From contig NZ_SNXZ01000002.1 in assembly GCF_004362825.1 (NCBI RefSeq), positions 372,001 through 436,000 of the forward strand: a DNA stretch of 64,000 nt. The letters are read 5' to 3'. The notes below the pieces were generated by a model. The model made no database searches and had not been told where the DNA came from. It was given only the letters and a program-made list of their open reading frames with translations. Positions within the stretch are counted from its first letter, which is position 1. Every line of letters starts with the position of its first letter. This document shows positions 19,035 to 26,649 of this stretch, in pieces. Source of the stretch: Labedaea rhizosphaerae. GTDB taxonomy: Bacteria > Actinomycetota > Actinomycetes > Mycobacteriales > Pseudonocardiaceae. Made by a program: the position numbers and the translations under genes.

Positions 19035-20536
19035 CCGGGCGTCCCGGCCGCGACCAGCTCGTCCGCGCGCACGGCCAGCGCCTTGCGGTCGATCTTGCGA
19101 TTGGTGCTGAGCGGGAGCTCGTCGACGAACACGAACCGGTGCGGCACCAGCGCCTGCGGCAGGAACTCACGCAACTCGGCGGCCAGCACGCTCGTCGGGC
19201 GCTCGTCGCCGACGCAGAACACCAGGAGGTTGCCCTGCGACGCGACCGCGATCGCCTGGCGCACCCCGGCGAGCCGGCGCACCGCGTGCTCCACCTCGGG
19301 CAGCTCGATGCGCACCCCGCGGATCTTCACCTGGTGGTCGGTGCGACCGAGCCAGGCGTACTCGCCGCCGTCCAGGCACCGCACCAGGTCGCCGGTCCGG
19401 TACCAGCGACGGCCCTCGAAGGTCAGGAACCGGCCCTCGTCGTCGGCGGGGTCGAGGTAGCCGGGGAACACCTGGCTCCCCGCGACGCACAACTCCCCCT
19501 CGGCCGCCGCGGTCCCGGTGTCCGCGTCGTGGACCAGGCACTCGTTGCCCGGGTAGATCGCGCCGATCGGCACGACGCCGTTGACGCTGCGCCCCGGTGA
19601 GGTCCGCGGGTCGAACCGGTGCACGGTGCAGGTGATGGTCGTCTCGGTCGGGCCGTAGGTGTTGTCGAGGATGGCGTTGCAGGCCGCGGCCGACCAGTCG
19701 AGGGCGTCGGCGGCCAGCAGGGGTTCCGAGCAGAACAGGCTCAGCCGAAGCGACGGGAAGCAGCCGGCCGACAGCCCGCCGACCCGGCGGACAAGGGAGA
19801 TCACCGTCGGCCCCGAGTGCCACACGCTGATCTCGTGCTTGGCGACGAACCGGGCGAGCGAGGCGTAGGCGTGCTGGGGCACCGAGACCGCGACCCCGCC
19901 GCTGCCCCACGACGCGAACAGGTCGCACATGGCCGGGTCGAAGGTCAGGTCGAACGTGTGGGAGAAGACGTCGGCCGGGCCGAACTCGTAGCGGTCGTGC
20001 ACGAAGTCCAGGTAGGCGCCGATGTTGCCGTGCGACACCGGAACGCCCTTGGGCCGCCCGGTCGATCCCGAGGTGAACAGGATGTAGGCGATGTCCTCCG
20101 ACTCGGCCAGCAACGGCTCGGCCAGCGGCTTGCCGACCGGATCGCCGATCACCGGGATGTCGCGCAACGCGTCGCCGAGCTCGGCCACGACCGCCTGGCC
20201 CGCGTCGTCGACGATCACCGCGTCGAGCTCCGCCGCCTCGATCATCTGCCGGGTCCGCTCGGCCGGGAACCCGGGGCTGAGCGGCACGACCGCGGCGCCG
20301 GCGTACCCGGACGCGATCACCCCGGCGTACGCGCGCTCGCTGCCGGTGGCCAGCAGGCCCACCCGGCGCGGCGAACCGCCGCAGGCGCCGACGACGTCAC
20401 CGGCGAGCGCCGACGCGTGCTCGTGCAACTGGCGGTAGCTGGAGCTGCGGGTACCGAGCCGCAGCGCGCTGCCGTCACCATTGCGGCGCAAGCCGCGGAG
20501 AAACCATTCGACCAAAACCGTCCCACCGGCCATCAT
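19031..20536 (-). CDS. Stand-alone adenylation (AMP-binding) enzyme
   Basis: A 501-residue amino-acid or acyl adenylating enzyme of the NRPS A-domain family. It would activate a substrate with ATP and load it onto a carrier in trans. The core motifs are present: FTSGSTGRPKG (A3), YGPTE (A5), YRTGD (A7), GRTDHQVKIRG (A8) and NRKIDRKAL with the invariant Lys (A10). Aligning by eye to the GrsA pocket gives D-P-C-H-L-C-T-I-T-K. Asp235 suggests an alpha-amino acid, but the rest matches no code I know, so no substrate is assigned. Three in-frame starts (GTG, ATG, ATG at 20539, 20536, 20533) follow AGAGG; 20536 is chosen. It lies 40 bp downstream of the LuxR gene and overlaps the condensation gene by 4 nt. 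No carrier protein lies beside it and the carrier of its partner is dead, so its loading site is unclear. Confidence 0.88.
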   Translation of the reverse strand: MMAGGTVLVEWFLRGLRRNGDGSALRLGTRSSSYRQLHEHASALAGDVVGACGGSPRRVGLLATGSERAYAGVIASGYAGAAVVPLSPGFPAERTRQMIEAAELDAVIVDDAGQAVVAELGDALRDIPVIGDPVGKPLAEPLLAESEDIAYILFTSGSTGRPKGVPVSHGNIGAYLDFVHDRYEFGPADVFSHTFDLTFDPAMCDLFASWGSGGVAVSVPQHAYASLARFVAKHEISVWHSGPTVISLVRRVGGLSAGCFPSLRLSLFCSEPLLAADALDWSAAACNAILDNTYGPTETTITCTVHRFDPRTSPGRSVNGVVPIGAIYPGNECLVHDADTGTAAAEGELCVAGSQVFPGYLDPADDEGRFLTFEGRRWYRTGDLVRCLDGGEYAWLGRTDHQVKIRGVRIELPEVEHAVRRLAGVRQAIAVASQGNLLVFCVGDERPTSVLAAELREFLPQALVPHRFVFVDELPLSTNRKIDRKALAVRADELVAAGTPG

Positions 20537-20576
20537 CACGCCTCTTCTTCACTCGAACCCGTTGCGGGGCAAAGAA

Positions 20577-21590
20577 CTAGCTGGTGTGCACCAGGTTGCG
20601 GCGGGCCGCCTGGACCCCGGCCTGGAACCGGCTCACCGCGTCCACGTCGCGCATCAGGGTGGCGATGTGGCGCCGCGTTGTCCGCACCGACATGTCGAGC
20701 TTGCGGGCGATCGCCTCGTCGGTGTGGCCCTGCGCCATCAGCCCGGCGATGGTCTGGATCAGGTCGTCCGCCACGTCGGCGTAGCCGGACTCGAACCCGT
20801 CCAGCGCGATGGCGCCGTCCCACACGTGGTCGAACATGGCCAGCAGGAACCGCACCACCTCGGGGTCCTGCAGCCGCGAGGCCACCGCGGGCTCGTCCGA
20901 GCAGCCGAACAGCACCGCGAGGGAACGGTCGAACACGACGGCGGCGCGCGGCAGCTGGCTGACCGTGCGCACCACCGCGCCCGCCTCGATCAGGCTCTTC
21001 AGCCGCATCCGCGAGGTCAGCACGGCGCGGCCGCGGTGCAGGCACGCGATCCGGACGGTCACCCCACGTTCGAGCAATCCCTGGCAGACGCCGAAGAGGT
21101 CGTCGAGGCCCTCGTCGTCGAACTTGCACGGCTGCAGCACCAGCGCCTCCTGCCGGCACGTGTCGGCGGCCAGCTTGACCAGGCCGCGCACCTCCGTGGC
21201 GCCGACCACCTGGTCCACCTGCGAGCCCGACGTCGAGCGCGCCGAGTCGACGTAGTCGCGGCGGAAGTTGTCGATGCGCTGGCGGATCTGCGCGATGCGC
21301 TCGCGCCGCTGGTGGATCTCCCGCTCCATCGGGGAGATCAGCGCGGCGGCGGCGACCTCCGGGTCGACCAGCTCGAAGCCGCTGCCGACGACGCGGCTGC
21401 GCAGCAACCGGCTCTCGACGAGGTCCTCGATGGCCGCGTGCACCTCGTGCCGGGACATGCGCAGTTCCTCGGCCATCCGCTCGGCCGAGTCGATCCGGCC
21501 CTCGTGGCCCACCACGTAGCGGTAGACCTGGGCGATCCGGTCCTCGTCGAGCATCGGAACCTGGGGGCGTAATACCGTCACCGGTTGCAT
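20577..21590 (-). CDS. LuxR-family transcriptional regulator (TrmB-like N-terminus)
   Basis: A 337-residue DNA-binding regulator. Residues about 10-75 form a winged-helix segment (AERMAEELRMSRHEVHAAI) like TrmB regulators. A middle domain (about 110-255) resembles the PLD-like/TrmB sensor region. The C-terminus (about 265-330) is a LuxR helix-turn-helix (GHTDEAIARKLDMSVRTTRRHI). This architecture is common in actinomycete secondary-metabolite clusters. The ATG at 21590 is chosen because GGGAG lies 8 nt upstream. The gene sits 12 nt after the ornithine-cyclodeaminase-like gene and 40 nt before the adenylation gene, inside one operon. It therefore probably controls its own operon and perhaps the PKS genes. 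Its effector, if any, cannot be read from the sequence. Confidence 0.88.
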   Translation of the reverse strand: MQPVTVLRPQVPMLDEDRIAQVYRYVVGHEGRIDSAERMAEELRMSRHEVHAAIEDLVESRLLRSRVVGSGFELVDPEVAAAALISPMEREIHQRRERIAQIRQRIDNFRRDYVDSARSTSGSQVDQVVGATEVRGLVKLAADTCRQEALVLQPCKFDDEGLDDLFGVCQGLLERGVTVRIACLHRGRAVLTSRMRLKSLIEAGAVVRTVSQLPRAAVVFDRSLAVLFGCSDEPAVASRLQDPEVVRFLLAMFDHVWDGAIALDGFESGYADVADDLIQTIAGLMAQGHTDEAIARKLDMSVRTTRRHIATLMRDVDAVSRFQAGVQAARRNLVHTS

Positions 21591-21601
21591 GGGATGTCTC
21601 C

Positions 21602-22612
21602 CTACTGTTCGAACTTCGGTCTGGACTTGCTCGTCTGCTGGGTGCCGAGGCCCTGCTCGATCGCCGCCTGCCGCAGGCCGGCGGCCAGCCCGGTGCTGAT
21701 CCCACTGCTGATCCCAGTGCCGATCCCACTGCCGCTCTTGCGGTTCGCCGCTGCGGCGCCGAGCAGCTCGACCAGCAGGATGTCGTCGCCGTGCGTGCGC
21801 CCTGGGTGTTGCGCCGTCAGCACCTGGCGCAGGCCCGCCTCGATCCGCCGCTGGGTCCGCCACCGGTGGTCGTGGCGGTGCCAGCCCTCGTAGGACGCCG
21901 ACCGCACCGGCGCGTCGTCGAGGTGGGCGCGCACGACCTTGCGGTCGCGGTTGCCCGCCAGCAGCGCGAGGTCGTCGACGTACACCTGGTCGACCGCGTC
22001 GAGCACGGCGTCGGGCAGCTCGCCGTCGGTGGCGTGCACCACCAGCTGACCTTGGCGCGGGCGGCCGAGCTCGAACCGGTCGGCGGCGACGCCGGCCACG
22101 ACGAGGACGTTGGCGCCGGAGGCGGCCCGGCGCGGATCTGTCGTCTCGGTGAGCACCGTGCCGCTGCGCTCCAACGCCGCGCGCATGCTCGGCTCGACCA
22201 GGGACGCCTGGTCGGCCCGCGGCACGCACACCGCGACGTGCCCGATGTCGCGCACCCGCCGCCCGATCACGGCCAGCTGCATCCGCACCGCCGCGGCGGA
22301 GCCGATCAGCGCCGCGGTCAGCACGCCGGGAGCCTGCAGCGCGCGCACGGCGAGCGCGGTCACCGCCGCGGTCCGGACCCGCCGCACCGACTCCGTCGGC
22401 AGTACGCACAGCGCGTCGGTCCCGGCCTCGTGCAAGATCGTGTCGCCATCGACGTTCTTCGTGCGGCGCAGCCCGCCTGCGCCCGTGCCGACTCCCGTGC
22501 CGAGGTCAGCCCCGATCAGCTCACGGGCCACCAGCTCCACCGCATCGAGCGACTCGAGCGCGCGGCAGACGTCGCGATCGCTGAGCCGGTGCACCGATCC
22601 CGACATGCGCAT
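21602..22612 (-). CDS. Ornithine cyclodeaminase/mu-crystallin family protein, possibly non-catalytic
   Basis: A 336-residue protein. The N-terminal LSDRDVCRALESLDAVELV segment and the RVRTAAVTALAVRAL segment match the ornithine cyclodeaminase/mu-crystallin fold, a family of NAD(P)-dependent cyclodeaminases, amino-acid dehydrogenases and imine reductases. The dinucleotide-binding glycines are eroded: the usual GxGxxA reads GSAAAV, so cofactor binding is doubtful. The C-terminal 60 residues include an odd Gly-Ile-Ser/Thr-Gly stretch encoded by 12-nt tandem repeats (21693-21737). It is the first gene of the operon that continues with the LuxR regulator, adenylation enzyme and condensation protein, and its upstream region holds the phased repeats at 22660-22736. 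It may make a cyclic or reduced amino acid for the adenylation enzyme, or act as a sensor. GGAGG precedes the ATG at 22612; 22606 is an alternative. Confidence 0.7.
   Translation of the reverse strand: MRMSGSVHRLSDRDVCRALESLDAVELVARELIGADLGTGVGTGAGGLRRTKNVDGDTILHEAGTDALCVLPTESVRRVRTAAVTALAVRALQAPGVLTAALIGSAAAVRMQLAVIGRRVRDIGHVAVCVPRADQASLVEPSMRAALERSGTVLTETTDPRRAASGANVLVVAGVAADRFELGRPRQGQLVVHATDGELPDAVLDAVDQVYVDDLALLAGNRDRKVVRAHLDDAPVRSASYEGWHRHDHRWRTQRRIEAGLRQVLTAQHPGRTHGDDILLVELLGAAAANRKSGSGIGTGISSGISTGLAAGLRQAAIEQGLGTQQTSKSRPKFEQ
21693..21737. repeat. 12-nt tandem repeats inside the cyclodeaminase-like gene
   Basis: Three 12-nt units (GTGCTGATCCCA, CTGCTGATCCCA, GTGCCGATCCCA at 21693-21704, 21705-21716, 21717-21728) are followed by a partial CTGCCGCTC. 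Units keep the reading frame and encode a Gly-Ile-Gly/Ser linker-like stretch near the C-terminus. Copy number may vary between strains by slippage. Confidence 0.85.
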
Positions 22613-22659
22613 CCCGCCTCCGCGTCCGACACCTTTTCCGGCGCCGATCGTCGGACGGC

Positions 22660-22736
22660 CCGCTTCCCAACCGCTTCCGATCGCCTCTTCCGTCCTTCCC
22701 GTCCATCAGAAGCGAATGGGTAACCAATCAGAAGCG
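22660..22736. promoter_or_regulatory. Helically phased direct repeats, probable SARP/OmpR-type operators
   Basis: CCGCTTCC occurs at 22660-22667 and 22671-22678, exactly 11 bp apart; on the minus strand this reads GGAAGCGG twice, toward the cyclodeaminase-LuxR-adenylation operon. ATCAGAAGCG occurs at 22705-22714 and 22727-22736, exactly 22 bp apart, toward the small-peptide gene; the shared core is GAAGCG. Direct repeats at 11- or 22-bp pitch are the known binding pattern of SARP regulators, and a SARP gene lies at 22998-26090. That this protein binds here is inference. Confidence 0.6.
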
Positions 22737-22808
22737 GGGTCGTGTGAACTCTGATCATCGGCCGACCACAGGCGGCCGGCATCGAGACCCGCATGAGGGG
22801 ACGCAGGC

Positions 22809-22952
22809 ATGAAGAAGAAGATCGGTTCGATCATCGCCGGCATCGTGGCCTGTTTGTGCCTGACGGCGCTGGCCACGCCGAGCTCGGTCACGGTGGCCGA
22901 CTCGACGTGGGACTGCCACAACGGCAAGGGCTCCGGCTCGCCGACGCCGTAA
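22809..22952 (+). CDS. Small secreted peptide, 47 aa
   Basis: A short gene encoding a 47-residue peptide. It has a lysine start (MKKKIG), a hydrophobic core (SIIAGIVACLCLTALA) and a likely signal-peptidase site near ALATPSS. The remaining 20 or so residues end in DSTWDCHNGKGSGSPTP. Support for its being real: a GAGGGG ribosome site 8 nt upstream of the ATG, a textbook signal peptide, and phased regulator repeats upstream. No family is recognised. The single Trp and Cys and the Gly/Ser/Pro tail suggest a processed extracellular peptide, for example a signal or a precursor, but this is inference. It lies between the cyclodeaminase operon (divergent) and the SARP gene (convergent). Confidence 0.6.
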   Translation: MKKKIGSIIAGIVACLCLTALATPSSVTVADSTWDCHNGKGSGSPTP

Positions 22953-22974
22953 CGCGCCGACGCGTCAACGCACG

Positions 22975-22999
22975 GACGCGCTGGCCCGGTCAGCGCGTC
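22975..22999. terminator. Hairpin between the peptide gene and the SARP gene
   Basis: A 9-bp perfect stem (GACGCGCTG, 22975-22983, with CAGCGCGTC, 22991-22999) and a 7-nt loop lie between the ends of two convergent genes and overlap the SARP stop codon. There is no U-run, so it would be a weak or factor-dependent terminator. Confidence 0.4.
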
Positions 23000-25900
23000 A
23001 CGGTTGGTCCGACCGGCCGGTTCCGACGGTTGCACCGGCCAAAGCGGACCTGGCGATCTGCAGCTGCTCGAGCAGTCGCAGCGCTTCGTTGGACTCGATC
23101 CCCGTCAGCAGTTCGGCCGCCGCGTCCAGGCTGCTGCCCGCCTTGCCGACGTCACCGGCACACTGGTCCACTTCGGACAACAACAGCAGCGTCCGGGCGT
23201 GCCACAACGCGGCCCCCAGATCGGCGAACGTCGCGCTCGCGCGTTCCAGGTGGCTCGCCGCGCTGCCGGCCTCACCGCGAGCGATCGCGAGATCACCGAG
23301 CAGGTAGCGGGCCTGGGCCTCGATCATCCGGTCGCCGACCTCCTCGGCCACGGCCACCGCCTGGGCCAGCGTCGTCTCCGCACTCCCCAGCCGACCTTCG
23401 CGCCGCCGCACCACACCGAGCCCGTAGAGCGCGTGGGCCTCGCCGGTGCGGTCACCTATCTCGCGCACCGTGCACAACACATCCGTGAGCGCACCGCGCG
23501 CCCGCTGGAGCTCGCCGGTGGACAAGTACAGGTCCGCCGACGTGGACAGCACCTGCGCCTGTCCCCTGCGGTAGTCCGCCCGGCGGCACAGCGTGAGCGC
23601 CTGGTCCAGCAGATCGCTCGCCGCCGTCGTCTGGCCCTCGTCGATGCGGAACTTCGCCATCCTGCGCAGCACGTTGGCCTCACCGACCAGGTCGCCGACG
23701 GTGCGGATGCTGGCGAGGGCACGCTCGTACTTCGCGTTCATCGCCTCCAGGTCGCCCCGGAACCGGTCCACCACCGCCGCGTTGCGCAGCACCAGCGCCT
23801 GACCGTGCACGTTGCCGTCGGCCTCGAAGAGTTCCATCGCGGCGTCGAAGTGCCTGCTGGCCGCGGTGAACTGCTTGCGGACCATGCTCAGCGTCCCGAG
23901 CGAGTAGCGCATCGCGGCCTCGCCGGTGCGGTTGCCCGCGCGCCGGGCGGTATCCAGTGCCAGCTGCGAGGTCTCGCGCCAGTCGTCGAAGTAGCCCTTG
24001 ACCTCGAACACGCTCACCGCGCTGAGCGCGAGGTCCCAGCACATCTCGGCCAGGTCCTCGGTCGCGGCCTGGCGCACGGCGGCGATCAGGCCCGCTCGCT
24101 CGCCTTCGAGGTATTCCAGCGGGTTGTCCGTGGGCGTCGGCTCGCCCGCGTCGGCGACGTGCCAGCGCGGCGCGCTGCCGTGCAGGATCGTGAAGTCGCC
24201 GCCGTACTCGCTGCGGTGCGCCTGTTCGGCGAGGTCCAGCCAGCCCCCGAGCACCCGGACCACCGCGGCGCACCGCTCCTGCGGCGACTCCACCGCCAGC
24301 GCCTGCTCCTTGGCGAACACCCGGATCAGGTCGTGGAACCGGTACCTGGTGCGGTCGGTGGGCCCCTGGACGGTGTCGAGCATCTGCGCGTCGACCAGGC
24401 TTTCCAGCAGGTCCTCGGCGTCGGTCAGGTCCATGTCGAGCAACGCGGCGGCCGCCCACGCCGGGAAGTCCGGCGCCTGGATCAGCGACATCAGCCGGAA
24501 CAGCCGCTGCGCGGGCTCGGTGAGGCTGCGGTAGCTCAACCCGATGCTGGAGCGCAGCTCGAGGCCCTGGTGGCTGAACTCGTCCAGTCGGTGCACCTCG
24601 TCCTTGAGCCGGCGGGCGAGCTGGGCGATGCGCCAGTGCGGCCGCGACGCCAGCCGGGCACCGGCGATCCGCAGCGCGACCGGCAGCCCACCGCAGTACT
24701 TGACCAGCTCGCGCGCCGCTTCCGGCTCGGCCTGCAGCCTTGCGTCGCCGACGATCCGGGCCAGCAGCTCCATCGACGCGAGCTCGTCGAAGGCGTCGAG
24801 CTCGACGGGGTGCGCACCGGCGAGGCCGCACAGCCGTCGCCTGCTGGTCACGATGACCGCGCAGGAGGGGCTGCCGGGCAGCAGGGCCCGCACCTGGCTC
24901 TCACAGGTGACGTCGTCGAGCACGAGCAGCAGCCGCTTGCCGGCGAGCTTGCTGCGGTAGAGCTCGGCGCGTTCCTCGGTGTCGGTGGGGATGCCCGAGC
25001 CGCTCACGCCGAGGGCCCGCAGGAACCGGGCCAGCAAGGCGGGAACCGTGGCCGATCCACCGGGACCGTGCAGGTCGACGTAGATGTGGCCGTCCGGGTA
25101 GGCGTCGCTCAGCTCGTGGGCCACCCGCAGGGCCAGCGTCGACTTCCCGATCCCGCCCCGGCCGGAAATGACCGCGACCGGCACCGCGAACCGCGCCGAA
25201 TGGGTGCTCTCCGGGTTGGCGAGGAACTTCGTTATCTCGACGACCTGGTGTTCACGCCCGATGAAGTCGGCAATGCTGCTGGGCAACTGCCGGGGGCTGG
25301 CGTGCTGGTCTTTCTGGTTTGTCCGGTTGTTGCCGGCCGGCACGTCGAGGGAGGGCGACCGGTTGAGCAGGGCCTGGGCGAGCTCACGCAATTCCTGGCC
25401 GGGCTCGATGCCCATCTCGTTGATGAGCGTCTTCCTGGCCCGCCGACAGGTTTCCAGTGCCTCGGCCGGCATTCCGGAACGGTACAACGCGAGCGCGAGA
25501 AAGCAATAGATTTGTTCCCGCAAGGGGTACTCGGCCGACAACGCGCGCAGCTCGCCGATGATCTCCCGGTGGCGGCCGAGCTCGAGGTCGAGCCGGACCC
25601 GCTCGTCGATGGCCGACAGCCGGGCGTCCTCCAGCTTGGCCGCGCCGCGGCGCACCAGCTCGCTGCGGACGCCGTCCAGCGCGGGCCCGCGCCACAGGTC
25701 GAGCGCGGTGCGCAGGGTGTCGGCCGCCTCTTCGCTGCGCTCGGCGTCGGCTTCCACCCGGGCCTGGGCCACGAGCTGGCCGAAGTGCTCGCTGTCCAGA
25801 TCCTCGGGGCCGAGGTTGAGGACGTAACCCGCCGACCGGGTGCTGATGGCGTCGGGCTGATCGCTCTCGCTGAACAACTTGCGGAGCGCGGAGACGCAGC

Positions 25901-26090
25901 CCTGGATCTGACCGCGTGCGGTCGACGGCGGTTGGTCGTCCCAAACGGCGTCTATGAGGTGCTCGATCGACGTCACGCGGTTGACGTTGAGGGCGAGCGC
26001 GGCCAGCACGATGTGCTCCCTGGGACCGCCCACCTTGACAGGTAATCGCCCGGCCAGCAATTCCACCGCGCCCAGGATTCTCAACTGCAT
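22998..26090 (-). CDS. AfsR-type SARP transcriptional regulator (wHTH-BTAD-NB-ARC-TPR)
   Basis: A 1,030-residue pathway regulator. Residues about 1-95 form an OmpR-like winged helix starting MQLRILGAVE. Residues about 98-245 form the bacterial transcriptional activation domain (ending NEMGIEPGQELRELAQALL). Residues about 280-560 form an NTPase of the NB-ARC/STAND type with P-loop GRGGIGKST and LLLVLDDV. The C-terminal half (about 650-1,010) is a run of TPR-like repeats. This is the AfsR layout: SARPs bind phased direct repeats and activate antibiotic genes. The ATG at 26090 follows GGGGG by 7-8 nt; an upstream in-frame ATG at 26231 would add 47 residues with no family match. A 559-bp leader precedes it. 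Repeats with the right 11/22-bp pitch lie just beyond its 3' end at 22660-22736. Confidence 0.95.
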   Translation of the reverse strand: MQLRILGAVELLAGRLPVKVGGPREHIVLAALALNVNRVTSIEHLIDAVWDDQPPSTARGQIQGCVSALRKLFSESDQPDAISTRSAGYVLNLGPEDLDSEHFGQLVAQARVEADAERSEEAADTLRTALDLWRGPALDGVRSELVRRGAAKLEDARLSAIDERVRLDLELGRHREIIGELRALSAEYPLREQIYCFLALALYRSGMPAEALETCRRARKTLINEMGIEPGQELRELAQALLNRSPSLDVPAGNNRTNQKDQHASPRQLPSSIADFIGREHQVVEITKFLANPESTHSARFAVPVAVISGRGGIGKSTLALRVAHELSDAYPDGHIYVDLHGPGGSATVPALLARFLRALGVSGSGIPTDTEERAELYRSKLAGKRLLLVLDDVTCESQVRALLPGSPSCAVIVTSRRRLCGLAGAHPVELDAFDELASMELLARIVGDARLQAEPEAARELVKYCGGLPVALRIAGARLASRPHWRIAQLARRLKDEVHRLDEFSHQGLELRSSIGLSYRSLTEPAQRLFRLMSLIQAPDFPAWAAAALLDMDLTDAEDLLESLVDAQMLDTVQGPTDRTRYRFHDLIRVFAKEQALAVESPQERCAAVVRVLGGWLDLAEQAHRSEYGGDFTILHGSAPRWHVADAGEPTPTDNPLEYLEGERAGLIAAVRQAATEDLAEMCWDLALSAVSVFEVKGYFDDWRETSQLALDTARRAGNRTGEAAMRYSLGTLSMVRKQFTAASRHFDAAMELFEADGNVHGQALVLRNAAVVDRFRGDLEAMNAKYERALASIRTVGDLVGEANVLRRMAKFRIDEGQTTAASDLLDQALTLCRRADYRRGQAQVLSTSADLYLSTGELQRARGALTDVLCTVREIGDRTGEAHALYGLGVVRRREGRLGSAETTLAQAVAVAEEVGDRMIEAQARYLLGDLAIARGEAGSAASHLERASATFADLGAALWHARTLLLLSEVDQCAGDVGKAGSSLDAAAELLTGIESNEALRLLEQLQIARSALAGATVGTGRSDQP

Positions 26091-26649
26091 GCACAAACCC
26101 CCGAACGACCGGTTGCGCGAGCCTGAAAGGCGCCTCGCAAGCGCATTCGAACAGGTCCGATAAAAGACGGCGATCCAAGGCGCGGACGGTGGAATTCGGT
26201 GCCCGAAACCGGCGAAAAGGCGCGCGCACAAACGCTACACCCTCGCCGCCAGGCCCCTGACCCCACAACCAGCACCCGCAGCATGCTAGCACCGCCGCAG
26301 GCTCTGGCAAGGACGAACGAAGAAGCCGGCCAACCGAAGCTGAGGCAGTTTCACATTCCGCCGAACAGACTACGCACAACAGCCCCAAGGCAGGATTTAA
26401 ACAAGTTGAAACCGAAATCATCGACTCGTCAATCATCTTTGCCCTACGGCAACTAACCCGCAGCCGTACAGCGTAGCCGACTAGGCCGAACGGCCGAGCC
26501 CGATGGAAAGCCGTTATCAGAAAGGCAACAGCCTGGAATGAACCCGAACTTTACCTCCCGCATTTCTTCCGACAATTCTTCCGGCGGCCCGCCCGCGCCC
26601 CGCGACGTGATCGCAGTGCTCGGCCGCCTCGGTGACCCGGTCGACAGCC
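26091..26649. other. Intergenic region upstream of the SARP gene
   Basis: 559 bp between the SARP start (26090) and the end of the Vps62-like gene (26650), both on the minus strand. It is noticeably less GC-rich than its surroundings, especially 26330-26460, and must hold the SARP promoter. No convincing gene, tRNA or terminator hairpin was found; short frames here lack codon bias and ribosome sites. It also marks the edge between the PKS block and the housekeeping-like block. Confidence 0.6.

Noticed and set aside
26199-26456. Open frame of 85 codons upstream of the SARP gene
   Set aside because: No ribosome site and codon use unlike the neighbours; it lies in the likely SARP promoter and leader.
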